This document shows, piece by piece, positions 53,822-64,000 of a stretch of 64,000 nucleotides of DNA (its first letter is position 1; every line of letters starts with the position of its first letter). The translations under genes were made by a program, and so were the position numbers. This DNA is from Zizania palustris (lineage: Eukaryota > Streptophyta > Magnoliopsida > Poales > Poaceae). The stretch lies in contig JAAALK010000080.1 in NCBI GenBank assembly GCA_019279435.1, forward strand, positions 93,718,553-93,782,552. The letters are read 5' to 3'. The notes under the pieces are model-generated. The model searched no databases. It saw nothing but the letters and a program-made list of their open reading frames with translations, and was not told the DNA's origin.

Positions 53822-54821
53822 NNNNNNNNNNNNNNNNNNNNNNNNNNNNNNNNNNNNNNNNNNNNNNNNNNNNNNNNNNNNNNNNNNNNNNNNNNNNNNN
53901 NNNNNNNNNNNNNNNNNNNNNNNNNNNNNNNNNNNNNNNNNNNNNNNNNNNNNNNNNNNNNNNNNNNNNNNNNNNNNNNNNNNNNNNNNNNNNNNNNNNN
54001 NNNNNNNNNNNNNNNNNNNNNNNNNNNNNNNNNNNNNNNNNNNNNNNNNNNNNNNNNNNNNNNNNNNNNNNNNNNNNNNNNNNNNNNNNNNNNNNNNNNN
54101 NNNNNNNNNNNNNNNNNNNNNNNNNNNNNNNNNNNNNNNNNNNNNNNNNNNNNNNNNNNNNNNNNNNNNNNNNNNNNNNNNNNNNNNNNNNNNNNNNNNN
54201 NNNNNNNNNNNNNNNNNNNNNNNNNNNNNNNNNNNNNNNNNNNNNNNNNNNNNNNNNNNNNNNNNNNNNNNNNNNNNNNNNNNNNNNNNNNNNNNNNNNN
54301 NNNNNNNNNNNNNNNNNNNNNNNNNNNNNNNNNNNNNNNNNNNNNNNNNNNNNNNNNNNNNNNNNNNNNNNNNNNNNNNNNNNNNNNNNNNNNNNNNNNN
54401 NNNNNNNNNNNNNNNNNNNNNNNNNNNNNNNNNNNNNNNNNNNNNNNNNNNNNNNNNNNNNNNNNNNNNNNNNNNNNNNNNNNNNNNNNNNNNNNNNNNN
54501 NNNNNNNNNNNNNNNNNNNNNNNNNNNNNNNNNNNNNNNNNNNNNNNNNNNNNNNNNNNNNNNNNNNNNNNNNNNNNNNNNNNNNNNNNNNNNNNNNNNN
54601 NNNNNNNNNNNNNNNNNNNNNNNNNNNNNNNNNNNNNNNNNNNNNNNNNNNNNNNNNNNNNNNNNNNNNNNNNNNNNNNNNNNNNNNNNNNNNNNNNNNN
54701 NNNNNNNNNNNNNNNNNNNNNNNNNNNNNNNNNNNNNNNNNNNNNNNNNNNNNNNNNNNNNNNNNNNNNNNNNNNNNNNNNNNNNNNNNNNNNNNNNNNN
54801 NNNNNNNNNNNNNNNNNNNNN
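53822..54821. other. Assembly gap (1000 N)
   Basis: Exactly 1000 N between the gag above and the first base of the right inverted arm. Confidence 0.99.
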
Positions 54822-57800
54822 CAACCATCCTCAAGTAGGCATCCTCTGAATGGTGTGTCCAACGGGTATGAGTACAAAAAGGACTCAACAAGCCACCGCA
54901 AATGCAAGTAATAATGCAAGATAATAACAAGGAAGGATAATTGGCTAAAAGTGCGGAAAAGTACATTTTTCAGTTATTGCATTTAGTGTAGACAAATTTA
55001 ATCATGCGGAATAATAAACAGAACAGCACTATACCATCTAACTCGAGGAGTACGTTTTCCCTCCTTCGCACAACAGTCCTTAAATGTCAAACCATCATGC
55101 ACATTCATTCCACGAAGTAAACTAATTGTGGGATGTCACGCAACCCGCCCTTGACTGTGGGCTGGGCTTTTCGAAAAGATTTAGGACTCAGATCAGAGAT
55201 GTACTACTGTACCCACAAGGCACGCACTCATCCCAAACACCAAAGTACCCATACCACGGGAACTCGTGCCAAAACTTCAGCAGGAAATGCTCCAAGCGAT
55301 AACCACCCCGCTCTAGGTTTCACCGGTGCACCGGGCCGCATCCCAGCTAACGTCGCACCCCCTTTTACGCCACGACGGTAAAGCCACCCGCAGGTGCAGC
55401 TTGACCCATCTCCAAATGGTGGCCTCGGTTTGGAACACTCCATACCTTAGTTAGGACTTACCCATTAGACTTGTGGTTAGTACGGAATGTATTGCAACGG
55501 ATCCCGCAGACCGGTCCTTATAGTGCCTCGGGTGCTACCGACCAATGCCCTAGCTTGAACCCGGAACCCACCATGCATACACTCTCAACCATAACTCTAT
55601 CACCAACAGCATTCCAGAGATAACATAATGGTGATCATATAATAGATTCCAATCGCTACGACTCATTTTTAATCCTATAGCAATCGTGTCAATACATTGG
55701 ACACTAACTAATAATACTAATCATTTGGTGACAGGAGGTTAGGCGAGATAGCATGGCTTGGGTTGCACATCAAGGTCGAGGGATCCTAAATAAATATATA
55801 GTAAGGGTTCCATTTGACTAATGCATATATATCCTATGTGTTTTAGCGATAGTTTAATAAAACATGGGTTCAACATGCTCAAAAGAGTGGTTTTTTGACT
55901 TGCCTTGTTTAGCGAAAGGGGAGGGAGGAATTTCCGGGAAGTATTCCGGCTCCTCGGCGACGTCGTAGTCTTCCCAATATAAATAAAGTAATATAAATGC
56001 AACATTCAATCAAACAATCCAAAACCACACGACAAGCATATAGGTTTTGATTGGGTCAATTTAAAGAAAACCAAGTTATTAAGTTTCTGAAATTCATTTT
56101 ATGAACAATTTAAAATGAACTATAATGTAATATGGTCCTTTATAAAAGGGGTTTTAATTGTGAATAAACTCATTTTAAGTTTTCTAATTAATTTACAATA
56201 AGAACTTTAGAGAAAATTAGTGGTTTCATTAAATTAACAGGAAATGAATAAATATAATTTTTGCTGAAATTTAAATAATTAATTTGTAATTTACTCTAAG
56301 GGTATTGAATACTTTATTAAATAAGGGTGAAGTATTCAAAGTAAGTATATTGTTTTTTATTGTATGAACATGTAGAGAATAATATTACAAATTTTCTGGA
56401 ATTGAAATGGTAATTTTTGAAGTTAAAATGCGCAAGATATGAATTTTGGAAGTTTAAAAGCATTTCTGGAATTTAATTTAAACCAAAAACAACCTCGGGT
56501 CCATGGTGAGCTGAGTTCACTGTGCACCCGCGCACTGTGCGCGTCCGCCGGATCAAGATCCACTGTTGGATCGCGATCGGACGGCCACGGGCGAGGCGGG
56601 GGAGTTAAAATGACGTGGAAGGCTTAGATTAAAACGTTGAACCGGTACACATCGTGCGGTCCAGATGCGATGCGAGATTTAAAATCTAGCGAACGGCCCA
56701 GATTAAAACATAACGCTTCGCCAGGATCCAACGGATCTGATTAAACCGCACGCGGGGTTTAATCACCACCGTCAGATCAAGATCGCACGGTCGCGATTGA
56801 ATCCGACTCGGCATGCGTTGGGAGGGGTAAAGTACCTGTCTTCCCCGACTCCGGCGATGCGACGGAGAGCGATTGTGGCGACGACGAGGGTTATCCGGCC
56901 TAACTAAAGCTAAAAATGTAAAGAGGGAACTACGGGGAACACGAGGGTACCCTTGCGGTGGTCCTGAGGTGGACGGGGCGTGGCTGGCGACGAGGGGAGG
57001 CGGCGAAGTCGTTCGGGTCCTTGTCGGTGACGGGGATCCGGCGGGGTTCGTAGTCGGTGGAGGGGTAGCCAAGGTCAGTGAGGTCTTGGCATTCACGGAG
57101 GTGTGGTCAGCGTGGACGGAGAGCAACTCCGGCGATGGCGAATGATGGCTGGAGTGCGGGCGACGGAGGAGTGTTAAAACTTGGAGTACGTGCGTTCGGT
57201 TCGATCTTGCAGCGTGTGAGCGTGGGGGTGAATGCGGGTACCAGGGGGTATAAATAGGGTCATCGGCGGGGGCATAGGGGGCGTGATTTGGGGATGCCGA
57301 GAGTAAAAACTCTCTTCAACGTCGGCAAGCTCTTTCCTTGCATGCGCGCGCTAGATCCGGGGCGACGACGCGTGAAATAAAGGGGGAAACGGTTGGCCGA
57401 GCGCGGGGGACCATTTAATGGCGTCGAATTAATGGGGAGGGGCCGACGAGGCGGATCTGAGGTGAGGTCGTCGGCCGGTGCGATTTGGGGGCGGTGGCGG
57501 GAGGTGGACGATGGTCCGATAGGTGGGCCAAGGCGGTAAGCGGGCGCGAGCGCACGAGTGCAGTGGCTGATGGGTGGGGTCGGGAATCAGCCGAGAGAGG
57601 GATCGGTTGGCGCCAACAGGTGGGGCCAGGGTGTCGGGTGCGCGTGCGCGGAGAGAAGGGCTCGCTGACAAGCGGGGCCACTTGTCAGTTGTAGGATCGA
57701 AAGTAGCGACCAGAGGTGGGGTGAATGGGCGCCTAAAAATTCTTGCTAAACTATATTTTAATCCCACCACCCAAAGAACTTAACGAGACAAAAAATATTT

Positions 57801-60800
57801 GCAAAGAAAATTTCAGGAATTAAAGTTGTCTAGCTAAAAAAAGACCGGGTTCCTAATTAAAATTATATTAAAAATAATCTTAAATAAAAATACCGCAGTA
57901 ATTAATATAAAAACCACATAAAAACAGTCACGGAATATTTATATTTCAGTCTAGAAATAAAATACTAATCAAATGAATAGAACATGAATCGCTAAAAATT
58001 AATTCAGAGTTAAACCGAAAATATTGCAGGTAAGAACTAGAATAAAAATATAACTGTGACTAATAATTTTTTCTTTTCATTTTATATGAGCAGATTAAGT
58101 AGATAAAAATAATACTAGACAACTAATAAAAATTTAACAGATTAGAATAACAACGAAATTTTGAAATAAATTTTCAGCTAATTTATTAATAGATGATTAT
58201 CTAAAAATTTGATCTCCCTAAAAATAGTAGATTAAAACTACTTAAAATTTACCTGCATCGAAGCTTTCGCACGTGGCTAGGAACTAGGTTTCGGCGTGTA
58301 GGCAGACTGTTCCGGCGTGTAGGCAGGTTGAGCACCGTGCGTTACGAAATCCACGCCGGCATGGGGGCCCACGTTTGGCCAGGCTACGCGTCATGGAATC
58401 CCATGCCCAGCAGGTTGCCGACGTGCTGCAGAACGCCGTGAAGAAAAACACGCCGCCTGCCGCAGCCTGGATGCTAGCCCCTGTGTGCTAGGTAGGGGCT
58501 TTTGCCGCGTGGACGTGCTGGCGATGGAGAAAACGAAGAGAAAACGATAGGTCCTGTTGTAGCCGTGCCGTGGAAAGGAGACGCCAGCGAAAACAAATTT
58601 GGAGATCGACTTTCGGTGGAATAACGAAAATGGACTGTAGATTGATCTATTAGAAAAACAGTCATCTATCCCCAAGGGGATAGGGGCCTATTTATAGGCG
58701 AATCCTAATACATGAAAAGACTAATTTACCCTCGGGTAAAATTAAACTGACTCTAAAATAAATTCCGAAAATTACTAAAATATTCTTAGAAAATTACGTG
58801 ACTCAAATAACATTATTCTAAACTTAAAAACTAAATATTAATATCCTAAAAACAAATTAAACATAGATTGTCAGTTTTATGCCGAAACTGACAAAGCCTC
58901 CACCGTCTTCGCACCGGTTACCCGGATTTGGCCGACCCGACCCCGCAGCTTCCTCAGCCCGGCAATAGCTCGCCGCTCGTATACCTGAGTCAAACCCGGT
59001 CAATAGACCGGTGGATCATCTGCCGCTCCTAGCCATGTACCCGGATTGGGCCAGCCCGACTCCGCGGCTCCTTTGCCCGGCCATCGCTCACTGCCCGTGT
59101 ACCTGAGTCACATGCGCCTCATACTCGGCAGGTCTTCATCTCTCTTTATTTGACTTCCGTTGACAATCACTCATCACATCTGGAATATCAAAACCATATT
59201 CTTCAACATGGTTTCTCAATCTCCCCCTTGATGAGTGCATTGTCAACACCCTTTTCAGCTCATCTCCAGAACCTGCAAAACATGTGGAAACAAGAAAACA
59301 AATACAAAAGAAAATAGAAGAAGGAAAATAAAAGTTTAACCCTAATGACCAAAAGTCAAACAGAAGCAAGAAAATGATCATTATGGTTAACCAAAAATAA
59401 AGCCTCAAAAACAAGTGCAAATCTCAGAATTTGCCAAAAGAATAAACTCCCCCTGAAATAAATCCCAGAGAAAGCAAAAATATATCCAAAATTTCTCCCC
59501 TTGTTGACAATTGGACTCATCAAGTGAGACTAAATGCACATTAAAGAGACATAAACATAAACTCCCCCTGAAATGTAGCTCCCCCTCAAAATATGCCATG
59601 AATGCAGATGGAGTGCAGGTGGAGTGTGAAAAGCATGCTTCTTAGATATGATTAACTGCAATTACAACATCTAACAGGTATAGCAAAAGATATACTATCT
59701 TAACTATATAAAAAGGACGACTTATTCGTCCGTCCGCCTCGGCCGCGCGCCCCCTCCCCGCGCATCGCACGCAGCGCGACCACGCGCCCCTCCCCGGTCC
59801 GCCTCGACCGCGCGCCCCCTCTCCGGTCCAAGCAGTTGCGCTCCCAGCGCCCCTCCCCGGTCCACCTCGACCGCGCGCCCCCCTCCCCGCGCATCGCGCG
59901 CAGCGCGACCTCTCCGCCTCGACCGCGCACCCCCCTCCCCGGTCCACCTCGACCGCGCGCCCCCCTCCCCTGGCAGTGCAACTGCCTGGACCAAGTCTGA
60001 GGGCATCGCAACTGCCAGGACCAGGACCGTGCACCTCACTTTAAAACCGAGACCTCTCCCCTCCGCTCTACCTCACTCATCTCTCCCCTCTGCTCTCGCC
60101 CTATAACCTACCCTACCGACGCTCCCTGTCGCTCGCCGCCGCGTGCCCGCTCTGCTTCACCGACGATCGACGCCGCTCGGCCGCTCCGCCGTCGCGCCGC
60201 CGCTCACCGGGGCCGGGTCCGCCTTCGGGTAAGAGAGAGGAAATCAGGACAGATAAACAAACAGAAAAAATCCAAAGGGAAAAAAATCCGAAGGTTAGGG
60301 TTAGGGTTTTCACCCTAACCCTAACCCTAAACTAATAGTATGGGGCCGGGGACTCACCTTGGCTCTCGGGTCATGGCGCCGCCGCTCGCCGGTGGCCGGG
60401 AGCCTACCGCCGCTCGCAGGAACTCGCCGGAGGCCGGGAAGAGGGCGGCGAACCCTCTCGGGACCCTCTGGTTTTGGCCGCCCGGGCTAGCTTGACGGAG
60501 CCCCGCTCACCCTCGGGTGAGCGCGGTGCTCCGGCGAGCTAGCCGGTGGCGGCCGACCATCGGTCGCCGTCGCGGGCCGCCGCCGCCGCGCGCCGCTCGC
60601 ACTCGGGTCGCTCTCGTGCTGGTGGGAAGAGGAATGAGGCTTTAGGGTTAGGTTTCCGCGACGACGCCTTATATACGGCCGAGAGTGGCGGCTGGCCGTC
60701 GGATCAAATCCGACGGCCAGGATCAAGTGGGCTCGATCGAGCCCAGGCGGGAAGGCAAATACCTGGCCCAGGCCCAGGTTGCGCGCGCGGGCGCGCGGCG

Positions 60801-61139
60801 AAAACCTGGCCTAGGCCCAGGAAGGCTTCGGCCTGCTCCTTTACGCGTTTTGGGCCAAATGTTTTGCACTGTTGGGCCAAATTCCGTTTTTAATTTCCAG
60901 AATTTAAGAAATTTATTTTCTGTTTTGTTTATTCCTGGAAAATTAAGAAAAATGCTCAAAATTCAGTACAATTACTCCTAATTTTTTCAGCATTTCTATT
61001 AGTATTTTCCATTTTACATAATTTAATAATTGCCTTTTTCCTATTTATTTATTCCCTGGAAAATTAGAAAATCACCAAAATTAAGATAAAACAACTTTAG
61101 GGATGTAGATAATTTTAACATGATTCATCATGTCCAGTA
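54822..61139 (-). repeat. Right arm of the inverted repeat
   Basis: Reverse complement of 42360-48749. On the minus strand it contains, in order, the AT-rich piece, palindromic promoter region (about 60669-60740), telomere-like hairpin (about 60293-60331), GC tandem repeats (about 59730-59980), post-pol region, copia LTR and the unclassified LTR-like sequence. It begins at the first base after the gap, inside the sequence corresponding to 48749. Confidence 0.93.
57690..59218 (-). repeat. Copia LTR in the right arm
   Basis: Counterpart of 44341-45878, 1,529 bp. On the minus strand it starts TGAGAAACC at 59218 and ends TCGATCCTACA at 57690, with the PPT AAGGGGGAGA just upstream. TATA box and paired modules are conserved. 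Confidence 0.82.
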
Positions 61140-61700
61140 CAATTACTCTTAATGTTTTGAGAATTTCTATGAGTATTTCTAATTGTTATAACTTAATAAT
61201 AGCATTTTCTATTTTATTATTCCCTTGAGCATATAAAAATTCCCAGAAATAAGATAAATCAAGCTTAGATGTTGTATAATTTTTGAATAATTCATCATAT
61301 TCATTACCACTACTCTGAAATTTTTGAGAATTTCCATGAGTATTCTCTAATTTCTAGGATTTTGTAATAGCATTTACTATTTTATTTATTATTCCCTTAA
61401 AATAAGAAAAATTCCCATAATCAAGATAAAGCAAATTAGATGTTGGAAAATTTGTATACTTCATCTTGTTCAGTACCACTATCCTGTTTACTTCATAAAA
61501 TGGTTACTTAAGTTGGTTACTTCATACTTGTATTTTATTTTTTATTATTCTCTATAAAATAAGAAAAATGCACAAAATTAAGCTAAAGTAAATTTATCTG
61601 TGAGGAAACTTTTGTATGATTCATCATGTTCAGTACCACTGTTCTTAATTTTTTCCGCATTTTCATGATTTTTTTATAATTTTCTATACATTTCTTAATT
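60964..61700. repeat. AT-rich tandem array with ~170-bp period
   Basis: CAGTACAATTACT or CAGTACCACT-type boxes recur at 60964, 61135, 61302, 61471 and 61631, that is every 160-171 bp. Each is preceded by TTCATCATGTT-like and followed by GAATTTC-TGAGTATT-like blocks. Units are diverged. Partly inside the right arm and extending beyond it. The period is nucleosome-sized, as in many plant satellites, but five diverged units are not a proven satellite. Confidence 0.72.
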
Positions 61701-61916
61701 GCGTTTCTGTATTTTTTGAATTTTTGGCATTTTTCGATGAATTATCATGTTTATTTCTTTAATATTTCCCCCTTTTTATTCTATGAATATTTTCCCCTAT
61801 TTTTATTCTTGCATGTGTTTCTATTCTATTTGTCAAATAATGTGTTTATATCTGATTTGTCAATAATTCTGCTAGATAAAACATTATAATATAGTTGAAT
61901 TTCTTAGATATATTAA
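61701..61916. other. AT-rich spacer before the RPA1-like gene
   Basis: Very AT-rich with runs of T. No gene. It may hold the promoter of the downstream gene, but I cannot single out a TATA box in this composition. Confidence 0.4.
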
Positions 61917-63281
61917 ATGGCTGGCATGCGAAAGAGAACTTACGCCGACCGTCCAACTCGTAATGCGGTGGTACCTAGGTGAGCCTATATTACTAAAACC
62001 AACTTTCCTGCAACGATGAAAGATGTTCTAAATTTCATTTTTGTTAAGGTTTATGAAATTTGACGAGATAGAGTTCGAGCACTTAAACTATCCATGGAGT
62101 GCCGTCGCCAGAGTAGATGTTAAGTTTCTCCCTGGTGAACATGGAGAAAAACAACGATTCATTTTAATGGATATTACTGTAAGTTGCACACAAGTTGGAC
62201 TAAATTTTACATAGTAGTGAACATATGAACTATTCTAAACCCTAATATTATACGTAGGGTGCTAAAATAGAAGTCATTGCATGGGAGCGGGAGGAAGTTC
62301 ATAGGTTTAACATTCTCCTAAATGAAGGACAGTGTTATACTATTCATTGTCTATATTTCAACCCAATCTAGAAGAGGCATTGTACTATCGGAGCATTGTC
62401 CATGACTATGAAGGTTCTCTTTGAAGAAATACAACGGTTGAGCCATACATTCTTCCAATCCAATTCCCTCCCTATCCAAAATATCTATTGACGTTTCATG
62501 ACGCATGGATTCGTCCGAATAAAACGTTTGTGGGTATGTACGTAAATTGAATCGGCGATGCATAGTTTCAAAAAAAATAGTTGTCTTACTTATAGTATGA
62601 TATGATTATTTGCACAGACATAGCTGGAGTTGTTGTCTATTGGGGGAAATTGGAACGACTTGGAGGTCTATATAGGGAGATAACACTGATGGATACTAGG
62701 TAATTCATAAGTTAGATACAACCACTTATATCGTCATAAACAATCATATTGTTTTTGCAAATCGAAAGCTAATGAGCATTTGATCTTTTTTAGCTTGAAC
62801 ATGATGGTTGTTGGAATTTGGGGTGACTCCCTCACTAATCACATATCTGAATGGACAGAAGCTCATCGTAACAACCACATTGTTTTAGGAACCATGCTTC
62901 GACTTCACAAGAAGCATAGTAATTCAGTCCTAACCCATTTTATCATTAATAAAGATATAGTGATGAATTACACTAATATTTGTTCTACTTGGCGATAGGA
63001 TGTTTAGAGACTTCAGAACACACTACAGTCAAGTTTAATCCGATTCATCCAGCCACACTACCTTTGCAAAGTAAGTAGTTCCAACAATAAAACACATGAT
63101 AAGAATAATGGCAATACATCACATAATATTATAGATATTGTTAATTATTTTCCTTTGAAATATAAATGCAGACTTACGGCAACGTGTGAGTTCAGGAACT
63201 ATGGATCTAAGATTTGTGAATCGGTTCATGGAAGCTAGATGGAGATATTTTGCAACGATTTATGGATCTGACTGTCCATAG
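61917..63281 (+). pseudogene. Replication protein A 70-kDa subunit (RPA1)-like gene, broken
   Basis: Six exons are inferred: 61917-61978, 62049-62178, 62258-62533, 62618-62699, 62794-63070 and 63172-63281. All introns are GT-AG and phase is kept at the early junctions. ATG at 61917 starts MAGMRKRTY. Exons 2-3 form an OB-fold-like piece (FEHLNYPWSAVARVDVKF, FILMDIT, GAKIEVIAWEREE, EGQCYTIHCLYFNP). Exons 4-5 form a second (DIAGVVVYWGKLERLGGLY, MMVVGIWGDSLTNHI). The order resembles plant RPA1-like single-stranded DNA-binding proteins. The protein is only about 310 residues, so the zinc-finger domain is missing or truncated. A frameshift near 62370, a TGA near 62424 and a TAG at 62996-62998 make it a pseudogene. 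It may be host-derived or Helitron-associated; no helicase is visible. Confidence 0.68.
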
Positions 63282-63357
63282 TGTTACAGTCTTGTGTGTA
63301 TTGTGGTGTGCGTTTTTAATGTACTTCCTCATATTCGGATGTTTTGTGTTTATTTCT

Positions 63358-63535
63358 ATTGGGTACACCCTTTGAAGTTATTTGAATCTAATATTGGTCT
63401 TTGTGTTCATTTTGTTGAATCTATTGTGTACTCCCTTTGAAGTTATTTGAATTTGGTATTTGGTTTTGTGATCATTCGTTGAATCTATTGTGTATTCCCT
63501 TTGAAGTTATTTCAATGTAATATTTGTATTGGAAT
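63358..63535. repeat. ~65-bp tandem repeat, 2.7 copies
   Basis: Units start at 63358, 63423 and 63487, each with ATTG(G/T)GTA followed by CCCTTTGAAGTTATTT. It sits about 75 bp after the stop of the RPA1-like gene, in its presumed 3' flank. Confidence 0.85.
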
Positions 63536-64000
63536 ACATGTCTCAAATTCAAAACGCTTATTTACAAACTGAAAACATCATTCACTGTAATACTCTCATT
63601 CCTAACCTTGAAGAATATTTTCTTTCCTCTGACACAATCTCCAGATCCAATCTTGATTAATAATCATCCAATGCCCTATATAAATAACAAATTTGTAATC
63701 CTAACCCTCAAAATAACCCTTTCATCCAAAACAAGTATTCTAAATCACACTTTGGTACCAAGAAAATAAATTAAAAACTCAAACACTTATCTGAATTAAA
63801 ATCATGTTCCATCTATAATGTTTCCACTCAAGTATCGTTTGTTTGGTGGTTAACCAATTACGCAATCAACAGGTCGCTCGACGTCGTGATAACAAAGCTA
63901 TCAACCATGTCAGAAAATATACCGAGGAGAGAGGGGAAAGAAGGTTATTATATTTTATGCGCCTAATTTATCCTGTTTATTTGTCTATTCAAATATTTGT
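63536..64000. other. AT-rich right end; possible coding start at the edge
   Basis: Mostly AT-rich without a gene. From about 63868 a plus-strand frame rich in Arg/Glu (QQVARRRDNKAINHVRKYTE) stays open to the window end, preceded by an acceptor-like CAACAG. Too short to identify. Confidence 0.3.

Noticed and set aside
61917..64000. A complete autonomous Helitron
   Set aside because: Only an RPA1-like remnant is seen; no Rep/helicase frame, no clear TC start and no CTRR hairpin end within the window.
1..64000. A novel defence, biosynthetic or signalling system
   Set aside because: After reading both strands, all sizeable coding remnants fit known LTR-retrotransposon proteins, the Tat antisense gene or an RPA1-like pseudogene.

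Overview
This window looks like a repeat-dense, probably pericentromeric or centromere-proximal piece of a plant nuclear genome, most likely a grass. The reasons are the retrotransposon lineages present: CRM-type centromeric Ty3/gypsy, Tat-type Ty3/gypsy and SIRE/Maximus-type Ty1/copia, all with plant-style PBS, PPT and TATA signals. There are also very GC-rich leader regions next to AT-rich repeats. I see no confident intact host gene. Nearly everything is LTR-retrotransposon, much of it nested, truncated or carrying stop codons and frameshifts. Layout: 1-204 is an old LTR scrap. 210-7567 is a structurally complete CRM-type element (both LTRs, PBS, PPT, perfect ATTTT target duplication) whose polyprotein runs into the 3' LTR. 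7573-10017 is the integrase end and 3' LTR of a decayed Tat element. 10020-12749 is RNase H, integrase and LTR start of a second gypsy element. 12750-13653 is another LTR scrap. 13654-17938 is a SIRE/Maximus copia body, cut by a 1000-N gap and then repeated at about 99% identity at 18939-23899 before running on to RNase H (to 24637). 25094-40357 holds tandem copia LTRs, the second split by a well-preserved 11.3-kb Tat element on the minus strand (28146-39444). That Tat element carries a five-exon antisense gene on the plus strand (29080-32727). 40423-41314 is a copia gag interrupted by an inverted LTR end at the next gap. The last third is shaped by a ~6.3-kb inverted repeat: arm 42360-48749 and reverse-complement arm 54822-61139. 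Each arm carries a GC-rich promoter-like leader, a copia LTR and an unclassified LTR-like region. Between the arms lie a minus-strand copia RT/RNase H remnant (49130-50808) and a second CRM-like element (LTR, PBS, gag; 50809-53821) cut by the third gap. To the right of the second arm are a ~170-bp-period AT-rich tandem array and a broken, intron-containing replication protein A (RPA1)-like gene (61917-63281). Two structural facts matter most to a user. First, both large duplications end exactly at gap edges and behave like unmerged contig-end overlaps, so the window is probably false-duplicated and one contig misoriented. Second, the most interesting biology is the spliced antisense gene inside the Tat element, the CRM polyprotein that borrows its C-terminus from the LTR, and a recurrent CAG-to-TAG and CGA-to-TGA stop pattern suggesting methylation-driven decay. 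I did not find a convincing new biological system.
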